DNA from: Peptoniphilus faecalis
GTDB lineage: Bacteria > Bacillota > Clostridia > Tissierellales > Peptoniphilaceae
Assembly: GCF_012976305.1 (NCBI RefSeq)
Contig: NZ_JABDSR010000001.1
Span: forward strand, 1-64,000
Direction: 5' to 3'
DNA: 64,000 bases
Program-made: the position numbers and the translations under genes
Part shown: positions 44,135-53,123 of the stretch, one piece after another
Numbering within the stretch: position 1 is the stretch's first letter
Layout of the letters: every line of letters begins with the position of its first letter
Notes under the pieces: model-generated
What the model was told of the DNA's origin: nothing
What the model saw: the letters and a program-made list of their open reading frames with translations, nothing else
Database searches by the model: none

Positions 44135-45454
44135 GTGAAGGAATACATTGGAATGAAACTAGAATATGAAGTTGATGATAAACCAGGATTTTTAAAATCT
44201 TCACTACTTGGATTTCAAAACATCTTGACTGCTTTTAGTGGAATTATCGCTGTACCACTGAGTATCGCAGCAATAGCTGGCACTAATGTGTCAGAAACTT
44301 CTATACTTATTTCTGCAGCATTACTTGCATCTGGTATTTGTTCTTTTATACAAACTAAGGGAATTTTTAAAGGTAATGCAAAAGTCGGCATAGGTCTGCC
44401 AACAATTATGGGAACTGACTTTGGATTTGTGCCACCTGCCAATGCTGTCATTAACACTATGGGCGGTGGACTTGCAGGTTACTTTGGTGCAACAATTTTA
44501 GGTGCACTTTTAGAATTAATACTTAGCTTTTTTATCAAACCTCTTTTGAAATTTTTCCCAGAGGTCGTTACTGGAACTGTTATTACACTAATAGGAATAA
44601 CTATGATGCCTGTAGCTTTTGATTGGGTTGGAGGAGGATACGGTGCAGAAAATTATGGAGATCCGCTCTTTATTGGAATTGCCGTCTTCACTTTTCTCCT
44701 CATAATTTTTATAAATCATTACGGAAGAGGTTTTGCAACAACTGCATCAGTATTTATTGCAATGATAATTTCTTATATTATTTGTATTCCAATGGGGATT
44801 GTCGATTTTTCACAAGTTGCAGCCGCACCTTGGATAAAAATTCCAGAGTTATTCCCCTTTGGAGTTAAATTTGATTTAAGATTTGTCGTTCCCTTTATCG
44901 CAGGTTATCTTGTAACTATTATAGAAACTGTTGGAGTTATGAAAACTCTTGGCACCGTTTGTGAAGTTGACCTTTCTGATGCCGATATCTCTAGTGGAGT
45001 TAGAGCTGATGCTATTGGTTCAATGTTATCACCTGTATTTGGTTCAGGAGCAGCCCAAACTTTTAGTCAAAATGTTGGGTTAATACCACTTACAAAATGT
45101 GCATCTAAAAAAGTTGCTCTTTTCTCATCTTTTATATTGATAATAATGAGCTTTTGTCCTAAATTTGCTACTTTAGTTTCAATTATGCCTTCACCTATTC
45201 TTGGAGGTGCAGGTATTCTAATGTTTGGTACAATTTTAGGTTCAGGTATGCAAGCACTTAGCAAGGCGAAATTTTCCACAAAAAATATTATGATTATAGC
45301 TGGAGGGATTGGCGTTGGCATTGGTATTACAATGAGACCTGACATTGTTTCAAAACTTCCAAGTTTAATCTCAGCACTTTTTTCATCTGGTATATCTGGC
45401 GGAACTATTGCAGCTGTAATATTGAATATTTTACTAGTTGAAAAAGAATATTAA
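44135..45454 (+). CDS. NCS2-family nucleobase permease (xanthine/uracil type)
   Basis: A polytopic transporter of about 439 residues. Family motifs include NAVINTMGGGLAGYFGATILG, the QASG-like region FGSGAAQTFSQNVGL, and SPILGGAGILMFGTILGSGMQAL, in the xanthine/uracil permease family. The exact base cannot be told. The GTG at 44135 with AAAGGAG seven bases upstream is the supported start; an upstream ATG at 44030 overlaps crcB and lacks a ribosome binding site. Single-gene unit with a terminator. Confidence 0.9.
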   Translation: MKEYIGMKLEYEVDDKPGFLKSSLLGFQNILTAFSGIIAVPLSIAAIAGTNVSETSILISAALLASGICSFIQTKGIFKGNAKVGIGLPTIMGTDFGFVPPANAVINTMGGGLAGYFGATILGALLELILSFFIKPLLKFFPEVVTGTVITLIGITMMPVAFDWVGGGYGAENYGDPLFIGIAVFTFLLIIFINHYGRGFATTASVFIAMIISYIICIPMGIVDFSQVAAAPWIKIPELFPFGVKFDLRFVVPFIAGYLVTIIETVGVMKTLGTVCEVDLSDADISSGVRADAIGSMLSPVFGSGAAQTFSQNVGLIPLTKCASKKVALFSSFILIIMSFCPKFATLVSIMPSPILGGAGILMFGTILGSGMQALSKAKFSTKNIMIIAGGIGVGIGITMRPDIVSKLPSLISALFSSGISGGTIAAVILNILLVEKEY

Positions 45455-45456
45455 AG

Positions 45457-45482
45457 AAACTGCTCTCGTGGCAGTTTTTTTG
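45457..45482 (+). terminator. Terminator of the NCS2 permease gene
   Basis: Perfect AAACTGC/GCAGTTT stem with a seven-base loop and a run of Ts, directly after the stop codon. Confidence 0.85.
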
Positions 45483-45490
45483 TACAAATA

Positions 45491-45519
45491 TTTTATAAAA
45501 CCTTTTACTATGCTATAAT
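45491..45519 (+). promoter_or_regulatory. Possible promoter of alr
   Basis: Extended -10 TGCTATAAT (TATAAT at 45514-45519) with a weak -35-like TTTTAT 17 bp upstream, about 35 bp before the start. Confidence 0.5.
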
Positions 45520-45554
45520 ATTAAAAGAAATTCTCGTTTTGAAAGGATAATAAA

Positions 45555-46712
45555 ATGAAGGACTTTTTAACAAGACCAGCTTGGATTGAAATAAATTTAG
45601 ATAATTTTGAAAATAATATTAAGGAAATTAAAAATCTCGTGGGCGATAGTACAGAAGTTATGAGTGTTGTAAAAAGCGATGCTTACAGACTTGGTGCTCT
45701 TCCCCTTTCCTATATATCTACGGAACTTGGAGTAAATTTTTATGCAGTGGCAACTCTAGGTGAAGCTTTGACTTTTAGGAAAGAATTTCCCAATTCGGAT
45801 ATATTGATCCTTGGCTACACTCCACCATATCTATATGAAGATGCAATTAAAAATAATATTACGCTTAATCTTTATTCCCTTGATGATGCTAATAATCTTG
45901 ATGCTATTGCAAAACGAATGCTTAAAGTTGCAAAAATTCACATTGCCGTAGACAGTGGAATGTCTAGAATTGGATTCATTCCTAATAAAGATTCTTTAGA
46001 TAAAATCATAAATATTTTCCAACTTAAAAATATTTATGTGGAAGGTATTTTTTCTCACTTTGCAGCTTGTGAATCAGATCCAGAATTTACGAAAAGGCAG
46101 TTTACCTACTTTACAAACTTTATAAAAGAAATTGAAAGTAAGGGCTATAATTTCAAATATAGACATATTGCGAATTCTTCTTCTGTTTTATATCATAGAG
46201 AGTATGATCTAGACATGGTAAGACCAGGAATAATTCAATATGGTTATACTGACAGTGAAAAACTTCCAGAAGAATTTAATCTAAAAGAAATCCTTTCAAT
46301 AAAAGCAGAAATATCTTCTATAAGAAAGGTAAAATGCGGTGAAACTGTTGGCTATGAAAGATTTTATAAATGCACTAAAGACACAAAAGTCGTAACTCTA
46401 CCCATTGGGTATGCAGATGCCTTTCCACGAATTTTATCCGAAAAAATTGAAGTATTAATAAATGGAAAAAGGTGTAAACAAATTGGTTTAATCTGTATGG
46501 ATCAAATGATGATAGATGCAACAGGTGTTGATTGCAAAATTGGTGATGAAGTTGTTTTAATCGGCAAACAGGATAATGAAGAAATTAGAATAAGAGATAT
46601 ATGTAAATTTTCTGGTGATTGCGAAACATCTTTTATAACTCATCTTAATAGGAGATTGCCAAAGTATTATTACAGACATGGTGAACTTGTTCATGTTTCT
46701 AAAATGGATTAA
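45555..46712 (+). CDS. alr: Alanine racemase
   Basis: A 385-residue PLP enzyme making D-alanine for peptidoglycan. The PLP-lysine motif is VMSVVKSDAYRLGA (K40). The second catalytic residue is the Tyr in GETVGYERFYK, and the fold-III barrel is followed by the C-terminal beta domain (VTLPIGYADAFPR, CMDQMMIDAT). The motif variant SDAYRLG replaces the usual ADAYGHG, but the key Lys and Tyr are kept. GAAAGGA precedes the ATG. Confidence 0.92.
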   Translation: MKDFLTRPAWIEINLDNFENNIKEIKNLVGDSTEVMSVVKSDAYRLGALPLSYISTELGVNFYAVATLGEALTFRKEFPNSDILILGYTPPYLYEDAIKNNITLNLYSLDDANNLDAIAKRMLKVAKIHIAVDSGMSRIGFIPNKDSLDKIINIFQLKNIYVEGIFSHFAACESDPEFTKRQFTYFTNFIKEIESKGYNFKYRHIANSSSVLYHREYDLDMVRPGIIQYGYTDSEKLPEEFNLKEILSIKAEISSIRKVKCGETVGYERFYKCTKDTKVVTLPIGYADAFPRILSEKIEVLINGKRCKQIGLICMDQMMIDATGVDCKIGDEVVLIGKQDNEEIRIRDICKFSGDCETSFITHLNRRLPKYYYRHGELVHVSKMD

Positions 46713-46764
46713 AAATTATAAGCACAAAGATCCTTGATCTTTCTAATTTCCTTATGAAAAAAGA

Positions 46765-46778
46765 GAGCCTTAAGGCTC
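46765..46778 (-). terminator. Palindrome with minus-strand T-run
   Basis: GAGCCTTAAGGCTC is a perfect palindrome followed on the minus strand by TCTTTTTTC, about 90 bp beyond the stop of the leftward ABC permease gene. It may serve as a second terminator. Confidence 0.5.
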
Positions 46779-46832
46779 ATTGAATTAGGGATTTTAGAAA
46801 AACTGATTTAAAGAGTCTTTAGGTGGCAATAG

Positions 46833-46866
46833 AAAAGGCTATGAGTTTGAATGCTCACAGCCTTTT
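46833..46866. terminator. Bidirectional terminator between alr and ABC module 2
   Basis: AAAAGGCT / AGCCTTTT arms with inner TGAG/CTCA pairing, immediately after the permease stop, with T-runs on both strands. It can end both converging transcripts. Confidence 0.8.
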
Positions 46867-46868
46867 TC

Positions 46869-49364
46869 TTATATACTCTTGAAAGTATTATCTGAGTTTT
46901 CGTTTATTGTTTTAAGACCACTTTTTATTGCTACTAAAACCCCTGCAATCATAAATACAAATACTATTATTAGAGGGATATAATTCATATTTGCTATAAG
47001 ACCTTTTATCGCAAATTCTAATTCATAGTTACTCCTATAGGCTCTCAATGCAATTCCCATAATGAACATAAAGATATAGGCTAAGAAAATATTTTTAAAC
47101 AATCTCTTTCCTTCTCCAAGGACCATCTTTTTCATTTGCTTTTGTGTCATACCTGCTGTTGATAGAAGTTTAAAATCATTGGCTCTTGCTCTAAGGTTGC
47201 CTTTAAAACTATTATAGGCATTGGAAAGAGCAATTGTTATAAGAATGATTTGGATAGCTAGATTTAAAAGTCTTTCATTCCTTATTTGTTCTTTATCCAT
47301 AGCTGCTCTAATAATTTCTGTAGAAGTGCCATGGTCAGATTTTGGAACATAATTTGAAATCACTTTTTCTGCATCTTCAAATACTTTTTCTTTATTATTA
47401 TCAGCTTTAATTTTTACAAAGTAATAATAGACTGGGTCGCCTTCATCTATTCCATATTCATTAATAAATTTTTTCATAGTACTTTCACTTGTAAAGATAG
47501 ATATTTGATTGTCATTATAAGCTTCTAGATTATAAGGCATTTCATCAATACTTGAATCTATTTTTATAGGCATGGACTTACCATCTGCATTATATTTTAA
47601 AGTAATATCTCCAAATCCCTTATCAGAAATTTTTATATACTCACTAAAAGCATACGGAGTTTTATTATCTTTTCTTATCTTATTAAGTAATAAATAAGAT
47701 GCATGAGAGATGTTATTTTCTTTTAAAAGCTTTTCAAAATCTTCATCTGTTAAAGCATATATACTAGCATATAGTCTATCATTTTCTATTTTGCCACTAG
47801 CTAAAGAATCTTTTAAGTCTTTAGAAATTAAATCTTTATTATCGTCAACATAAAATTTTGTGTCATTTCTTTGATATAGGTGAAGCTCTTTTATTCTGTC
47901 AACTTTTTCTAAATCAGCTAATAAGTTTTTATCTAAATTCTTATCAGTGTAAATACTTGAATTAAAATTGTAAGGACTTTTATAAGAGTTATATTTTTTA
48001 TTCAAAGTTCTATATGATTGACTAACTAAGACAGCAGTTAACACAAAGGCAGACAGAACCATGGAAATTACAATAATTCGATAGGTTGAACGATAAGACC
48101 TGTAATAATCTTTTGCTAAAGTCTTTTCTATAGGTCCATTTATTTTTGACTTACCCAATTTAATGTTTTTTTCTGTAATCCCATTTAAACCTTCTATAAT
48201 TTTTATTTTTGTACTTTTCCTAGCAGGGATTATCGCAGATAAATAAACTGTTAAGATTGACAATAATATAATCATTATTATAGAAATAGGGTTTGGATAG
48301 ACGAAATAAAAACCTGGGGATTTTAAACTTTCTCCCAATATCTCAGACATATTTTTATAGGATATTGAATTATTAAGCCACATTAAGTATAAGAGAAGAT
48401 TTGCAAATGCCAAAGATAGAATTGTTCCCAAGGCTATTGGTAAGGTTGAAAGTTTAAAAGCTTTCTTTCGAATCATTTTTTTGACCTGCTTATCTGTCAT
48501 ACCTGTGCTTTTTAATAGAGCAATTTCCTTTAAATCCCTATTGTTCCATACATTAAAAGAACCATAAATGATAAAAGCAAAAAGTAGGCAAAGAAAGAAG
48601 CCTGCTCCATATTTTTCTATAGCTAAGTTTACAACACTCTTTGGTGGGATGATTCCTTTTGGATAGACCATCTTATATTCTAAGATATCTTTATTATAAA
48701 AAACTCTCCCAATATCTAAGGCATGGTTCTCGTCAATATTCATTTCAGACAAAACTTCCCTAGTTTTTGTATAAGTATCCCTTATATTTTTATACCAAAT
48801 TTGGGCTTCTATTTCATCATTTTTTTCAAATAAACCTTTCTTGTTATCACTTTCAGTCAAACCTATAAGCATAGACTCTTCAAATGATTTAGAATAATCA
48901 TCATAAACTCCAACTACTTTATAAGTTTTATCACGAACAGTTATTTCAGAGCCCAAATCATACTCTTTACTTTTTATTAAAAATTTCTCTGGAACTAAAA
49001 TCTCGTTTGAATTATTAGGTTTTCTTCCCTCTTTAATATCAAAACCTATAAGACCAGTAGAATCTCCAAATTCATAGATAGTTGCATTTAAATCTGTCTC
49101 TATGATTTTATTAAAAGAAATTTTTTCTATATCCTCATCATTTATTAATTTATCATAAAGTTTCTCGTCAATTTCACTAATTGACACATGGTAGTTTCCA
49201 ACATTTTTCTTAACATAATTATACTGTTCGGTTCTCATTGCATTAAAGATAAAAATTACAGTTCCTAGTAGAATAACTGCTAAAAGTATGGAAATTTTAA
49301 TAGCAAAACTGTCTTTTTTATTATTTTTTACAGCTCCATCAGCTAGGTCATTAATAATTTTCAT
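46869..49364 (-). CDS. ABC transporter permease, FtsX/MacB-like (module 2)
   Basis: A membrane protein of about 831 residues, paralogous in plan to the module 1 permease: an N-terminal membrane helix (~residues 22-43 by this start), an extracellular domain (~50-255), an FtsX three-helix block (~258-385), another helix near 430-450, a second extracellular domain, and a C-terminal FtsX block (~705-820). The start at 49364 has AGGAG nine bases upstream, exactly as in module 1. It overlaps the ATPase gene by 14 bp. Confidence 0.85.
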   Translation of the reverse strand: MKIINDLADGAVKNNKKDSFAIKISILLAVILLGTVIFIFNAMRTEQYNYVKKNVGNYHVSISEIDEKLYDKLINDEDIEKISFNKIIETDLNATIYEFGDSTGLIGFDIKEGRKPNNSNEILVPEKFLIKSKEYDLGSEITVRDKTYKVVGVYDDYSKSFEESMLIGLTESDNKKGLFEKNDEIEAQIWYKNIRDTYTKTREVLSEMNIDENHALDIGRVFYNKDILEYKMVYPKGIIPPKSVVNLAIEKYGAGFFLCLLFAFIIYGSFNVWNNRDLKEIALLKSTGMTDKQVKKMIRKKAFKLSTLPIALGTILSLAFANLLLYLMWLNNSISYKNMSEILGESLKSPGFYFVYPNPISIIMIILLSILTVYLSAIIPARKSTKIKIIEGLNGITEKNIKLGKSKINGPIEKTLAKDYYRSYRSTYRIIVISMVLSAFVLTAVLVSQSYRTLNKKYNSYKSPYNFNSSIYTDKNLDKNLLADLEKVDRIKELHLYQRNDTKFYVDDNKDLISKDLKDSLASGKIENDRLYASIYALTDEDFEKLLKENNISHASYLLLNKIRKDNKTPYAFSEYIKISDKGFGDITLKYNADGKSMPIKIDSSIDEMPYNLEAYNDNQISIFTSESTMKKFINEYGIDEGDPVYYYFVKIKADNNKEKVFEDAEKVISNYVPKSDHGTSTEIIRAAMDKEQIRNERLLNLAIQIILITIALSNAYNSFKGNLRARANDFKLLSTAGMTQKQMKKMVLGEGKRLFKNIFLAYIFMFIMGIALRAYRSNYELEFAIKGLIANMNYIPLIIVFVFMIAGVLVAIKSGLKTINENSDNTFKSI

Positions 49365-50040
49365 AAGTTCCATCTCCTAAGAAATTTAACCTACCATCTA
49401 CCATTCTATAAACCTTGTTACAAGAATTTGCTACTTTTTCATCATGAGTTATTATCATAATTGTAGAATTTAATCTCTTATTTACAAGTCTGAAAAGTCC
49501 TATGATTTCTTCTGAGTTTTTCCTATCAAGATTTCCTGTAGGTTCATCTGCTAAGATTATGGCAGGTCTTGTAATCAAACTTCTGGCAATGGCAACTCTT
49601 TGTTGCTCACCACCGGATAATTGTTTTGGATACCTATCAAGCTTTCCTTCTATTCCTAGTATCGATAAAATTTCCTTTAAATATTCTTCATCTACTTTTT
49701 TATTGTCTAATAAAAGAGGAAGTAGGATGTTTTTTCTCACATTAATATTTGGAATGAGGTTAAAAAATTGGTAGACAACGCCAATATTTCTTCTGCGAAA
49801 TACTGTCATTTCGTCTTTGTTAAACTTGGTAATATTTTTATCTTGAATAAATATATCACCACTTGTTGGTGTATCTACTCCTGCAAGTAAATGAAGTAGT
49901 GTAGATTTGCCAGAACCACTGTCTCCAATAATGGCAACTAGGTCTCCTTTTTCTAGTTCAAAGTTTACATTTGAAAGGGCATTTACTTCTACTCCGCCCT
50001 TATATGTTTTTGTTAAATCAACTGTTTTTACTATATTCAT
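49351..50040 (-). CDS. ABC transporter ATP-binding protein (module 2)
   Basis: A 229-residue MacB/LolD-type ATPase: GDSGSGKSTLLHLLAG Walker A, YQFFNLIPNIN Q-loop, LSGGEQQRVAIARS signature, IILADEPTGNLDRKNSEE Walker B, MIITHDEK H-loop. Close to the module 1 ATPase in motifs and length. Confidence 0.95.
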   Translation of the reverse strand: MNIVKTVDLTKTYKGGVEVNALSNVNFELEKGDLVAIIGDSGSGKSTLLHLLAGVDTPTSGDIFIQDKNITKFNKDEMTVFRRRNIGVVYQFFNLIPNINVRKNILLPLLLDNKKVDEEYLKEILSILGIEGKLDRYPKQLSGGEQQRVAIARSLITRPAIILADEPTGNLDRKNSEEIIGLFRLVNKRLNSTIMIITHDEKVANSCNKVYRMVDGRLNFLGDGTYENY

Positions 50041-50080
50041 ATTGTATCCTCCTTAACTTGTCTATATAATACTAGGCTTA

Positions 50081-50098
50081 AGTGACTGGAGAGTGACT
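50081..50098 (-). promoter_or_regulatory. Direct-repeat response-regulator box before ABC module 2
   Basis: AGTCACT occurs twice with an exact 11-bp period on the minus strand, in place of a -35 element and followed by a TATTAT-like -10 and the ribosome binding site of the ABC ATPase gene. The related repeat before module 1 supports a regulator-binding role. Confidence 0.6.
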
Positions 50099-50100
50099 AG

Positions 50101-50136
50101 AAAAAAGACTATGTCTTATTTTTAGACACAGTCTTA
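50101..50136 (-). terminator. Terminator between kinase and ABC genes of module 2
   Basis: AAGACT-TGTCT / AGACA-AGTCTT arms ending in TTTTTTC on the minus strand, directly after the kinase stop. It separates the regulatory genes from the ABC genes, so the ABC pair must have its own promoter. Confidence 0.8.
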
Positions 50137-50140
50137 GAAT

Positions 50141-51118
50141 TTAATTATAAAATCTCAGTTCAAAGGCATTTGATTTTTTTCCTTTGTGATATAAAAGTTC
50201 TCCATTTTGCCTTTCCATAACAGATTTTGCCATAGGAAGCCCAATCCCATAACCTTTTGAATTTGGATCCAGCTTATAAAAACGTTTAAAAACTTTTTCT
50301 AACATTTCACGATCCAAACCTTTAGAAAAATCTTCCACAAATATACTCTTATATAAGTTCGTTTCTTTTAAGTGAATTTCTATATGCCTATCTTCTGTTG
50401 CTTCTAGACCATTTTTCATCACATTAAATGCTGCTTCATAGGTCCATTTCTTATCACATATAAGATTAAAATCATCTCCATCAAGGAGAATTTCAACATT
50501 ATCATTAATAAAATAATCTTTTAGGTTTTGTATGATATCTTCAATTAATTCTCGAGCATATATCCTGTCTCTTGTCATTTCTATTGTACCTGAATCAAGG
50601 GCTGCAAGTTTTAATAAAATATCAGATAGATTGTAAAGTCTAAGAAGATTGTCCCTAAGTCTAGATATATACTCTTTTGCCGATTTATCTTCTTCGTCTT
50701 CTAATAAGTCAAGTAATAATAGAGATCCGGTTAGAGGAGTTTTTATTTGGTGGGCAATATCTTCCGTATATTCCCTTAAAGTTTCCTTGTTTTTTTCAGC
50801 ATTTTCAGCTATTCTCTTGTTTTCTATAATAATTTTAATAATCTCATCTCTTAATTTTCCAAATTCATCATCTATAATTTCATAATTATCCGAGTCTATA
50901 TCCAATGAATGGAGGAGAATAAATATATTATTAATCTTATCTTCTAGCTCTTTTTCTTTTTTATTTTCAATATTTCTAAGAATTAGAAATAAAATTACAT
51001 TTATTAGTAGAAAATCTATGAGTGTTAGAATATCAAATCTTGGATTGAGATAAATTACAAACAAAGACATCAATAAATTTAGGAATATAGTAAATAAAAT
51101 TCTTTTATTTTTTCTCAT
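50141..51118 (-). CDS. Sensor histidine kinase (module 2)
   Basis: A 325-residue kinase with two close N-terminal membrane helices (~6-24 and 30-50) and only a few residues between them: an intramembrane-sensing BceS-like type. The His box is TEDIAHQIKTPLTG (H123), and the ATPase domain includes FNVMKNGLEA and GYGIGLPMAKSVM. Such kinases read the state of their ABC partner during peptide-antibiotic attack. The gene overlaps the response regulator by 14 bp. Confidence 0.92.
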   Translation of the reverse strand: MRKNKRILFTIFLNLLMSLFVIYLNPRFDILTLIDFLLINVILFLILRNIENKKEKELEDKINNIFILLHSLDIDSDNYEIIDDEFGKLRDEIIKIIIENKRIAENAEKNKETLREYTEDIAHQIKTPLTGSLLLLDLLEDEEDKSAKEYISRLRDNLLRLYNLSDILLKLAALDSGTIEMTRDRIYARELIEDIIQNLKDYFINDNVEILLDGDDFNLICDKKWTYEAAFNVMKNGLEATEDRHIEIHLKETNLYKSIFVEDFSKGLDREMLEKVFKRFYKLDPNSKGYGIGLPMAKSVMERQNGELLYHKGKKSNAFELRFYN

Positions 51119-51770
51119 TATCCCACCTATAGCCTATTCCCCTAACTGTTTTTATATGCTCTCCATACTCTCCAAGTTTATTTCGAAGTCTTTTTATAGT
51201 TACTGTTAAAGTATTGTCGTTTACTTCATAAAAATCATAACCCCATACATAATCTAAAATTCGCTTCCTTAGTAGATTTACATCTTGATTTTCTAAGAGC
51301 ATTTCCAATATAGCAAACTCTTTTAAGTTAAGGTCTAGATCTATTCCATCTATTGAAGCTTGTTTTGAAATGAAATCTAAAGATAAATTTTCAAAAGTCA
51401 GTTCATCAACCTTTTTTATTTTTCTGCTAAATACATTGTCTATTCTTGCCTTTAGAACAGGAAGAGAGAAAGGTTTTGTAATATAATCATCTGCTCCTTG
51501 AGAAAGACCTTTGATAACATACTCATCTTCGTCTTTTACAGTAAGCATTATTACAGGAAGGTCATAAAATTCTCTCAGCCACTTTAAAAAATTAAAGCCT
51601 GACCCATCTGGGAGATTAGCATCAAGTAGAATTAAATCAAAATCATTAAAATTAAGATTTTCTGTCTGAGAAAGATTGTTATAAATAATAGTTTCAATAT
51701 TATGCTTGTTTAAGTAAGTTTTAACAGCAAAGGCAATTGTGCTGTCGTCTTCAATCATTAGTATTTTCAA
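51105..51770 (-). CDS. OmpR-family response regulator (module 2), TTG start
   Basis: A regulator of about 221 residues: KILMIEDDS start, phosphoacceptor D50 in LLDANLPDGSG, TKPFSLPVLKARI, and a winged helix ending NTLTVTIKRLRNKLG...TVRGIGYRWD. I place the start at the TTG at 51770, since receiver domains begin (M)KILxIEDD and GGAG lies seven bases upstream. A longer frame to 51827 runs inside the upstream helix-turn-helix gene. It overlaps that gene by 20 bp, so the two are coupled. Confidence 0.9.
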   Translation of the reverse strand: MKILMIEDDSTIAFAVKTYLNKHNIETIIYNNLSQTENLNFNDFDLILLDANLPDGSGFNFLKWLREFYDLPVIMLTVKDEDEYVIKGLSQGADDYITKPFSLPVLKARIDNVFSRKIKKVDELTFENLSLDFISKQASIDGIDLDLNLKEFAILEMLLENQDVNLLRKRILDYVWGYDFYEVNDNTLTVTIKRLRNKLGEYGEHIKTVRGIGYRWDNEKK

Positions 51771-51966
51771 TTCTATACTCCAATACTTCCGATATATCAC
51801 ATTTAAAATATCTACATATCCTACCAAGTATTTCCATACTCACATTCTCATCTCGTCCCATTTTAGCTATGGTATGAGGAGTTGTGTTTATAGCTTTTTG
51901 TAGGTCTAATTTATTCATCTTTTCATCTACTAATTTTTTCCATAATTTGTCATAGGAAAATCCCAT
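51751..51966 (-). CDS. Small XRE-family helix-turn-helix protein
   Basis: A 71-residue Cro/YozG-like DNA-binding protein (HTH_26 type): FSYDKLWKKLVDEKMNKLDL, then AINTTPHTIAKMGRDENVS as the helix-turn-helix, and GRICRYFKCDISEVLEY as the closing helix. It is first in the operon XRE-response regulator-kinase. The start at 51966 has a GAGGTGG box. It may control this operon itself; the downstream overlap suggests dosage coupling. Confidence 0.88.
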   Translation of the reverse strand: MGFSYDKLWKKLVDEKMNKLDLQKAINTTPHTIAKMGRDENVSMEILGRICRYFKCDISEVLEYRIENTND

Positions 51967-52012
51967 AATCCACCTCAATATAATCTTCTACTTTGTACAG
52001 TTTTTCTATAAT

Positions 52013-52021
52013 ATTATACCA
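52013..52021 (-). promoter_or_regulatory. Extended -10 promoter of the XRE-RR-kinase operon
   Basis: TGGTATAAT on the minus strand about 45 bp upstream of the XRE start, with no good -35. The -10 overlaps the palindrome TATAATATTATA, a possible operator for the small XRE protein. Confidence 0.5.
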
Positions 52022-52053
52022 CATTCTACAACTTAATCTTTACATATTTCTTA

Positions 52054-52080
52054 AGACGGATTTATTTCCGTCTTTTTTTT
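52054..52080 (+). terminator. Plus-strand terminator-like hairpin
   Basis: Perfect AGACGGA/TCCGTCT arms followed by eight Ts on the plus strand. No intact plus-strand gene precedes it, so it may be left from the lost mobile element next door. Confidence 0.65.
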
Positions 52081-52214
52081 CTAATCATAACCATCATTTT
52101 TGTCTTAGGGCTAATAAAGGGAGAAATATTTTTTATAACCAGAAAATTCATTTCAATCTTACTTATACAAATAGATGAAGAAATAATTACTCAAATCCTT
52201 TAAAAATGTCCTGA

Positions 52215-53036
52215 GACTATTATAAGACTAAGAAAAGTGTAGACAATCCGAGGTCTGAATGGGCTATCTTTGATAATGTTCATGAGCCTATTATTGATGA
52301 AGAAACCTTTGATATTGTAAAAAGGATAAGAAAAACAAGACGAGTTCGTAACAGTTTAGGAGAAATGCCTGCATTATCTGGAATGCTCTACTGTGCAGAC
52401 TGTGGAGCAAAATTGTATCAAGTAAGAGGTAAAGGCTGGTCTCATGATAAAGAATATTTCGTTTGTGCATCATATAGAAAGCAAAAAGGCAAATGTACTT
52501 CACATCAAATTAAGAATATTCAAGTTGAAGAAATTCTTCTTAGAGAAATTAGGAAAGTTACAGCCTTTGCAAAAGACCATGAAGATAAGTTTGTTGATTT
52601 AGTTTTGAAGAAGAAAACAATCGAGTTAAATCAAGTATTAAGAAGTCAGAAAAAGGAACTAGACGATTCTAAAGATAGAATTGCAACACTTGACTCTATC
52701 GTTCAAAACCTCTATGAAGATAACTTGGAAGGTAAAATATCTGATCAACGATTTGAGAAAATGGCTAAAGCTTATGATGAAGAAGAGCTTTCACTTCAAA
52801 AAAGAATAGCTGAACTTGAAGAAACTATTACAAAATTGCAGGAAGAAGAACTTAATGTGGAATCATTCCTAAAACTTGTTAGGAAGTACACGGATATTAA
52901 AGAACTCGATCCAGAAATAATTAGAACTTTTGTAGATAAGATTTATGTAGAACAATCGGAAAAAGTTCTAGGTACAAATTTAAAGAAACAAACCATTTGG
53001 ATTTATTGGAACTTAATAGGGAAAATTGACATATAA
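52215..53036 (+). pseudogene. C-terminal fragment of a large serine recombinase
   Basis: The frame from 52215 to 53036 reads the recombinase middle part (NPRSEWAIFDNVHEPIIDEE), the zinc-ribbon (SGMLYCADCGAKLY ... YFVCASYRKQKGKCTS), a long coiled coil (~residues 115-220), and the natural C-terminus, as in TnpX/Tn4451-like and other large serine integrases. The catalytic N-terminal resolvase domain is missing, and a stop at 52212-52214 precedes the fragment. Internal ATGs (for example 52365) could allow a stump to be made, but it could not recombine DNA. It marks a lost integrative or mobilizable element. Confidence 0.85.
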
Positions 53037-53038
53037 AA

Positions 53039-53070
53039 ATCGGCACAAAGGTTAATACCTTCATGCCGAT
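53039..53070. terminator. Hairpin between recombinase fragment and spoVG
   Basis: ATCGGCA/TGCCGAT outer arms and AAGGT/ACCTT inner arms. On the minus strand it is followed by TTTTTATATG, so it likely terminates spoVG; it may also end plus-strand reading from the recombinase remnant. Confidence 0.65.
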
Positions 53071-53123
53071 TAAATTTTAAGGAAATAAATCCCTAATTAA
53101 GAGCCCCTTATGACTCTCTTATA

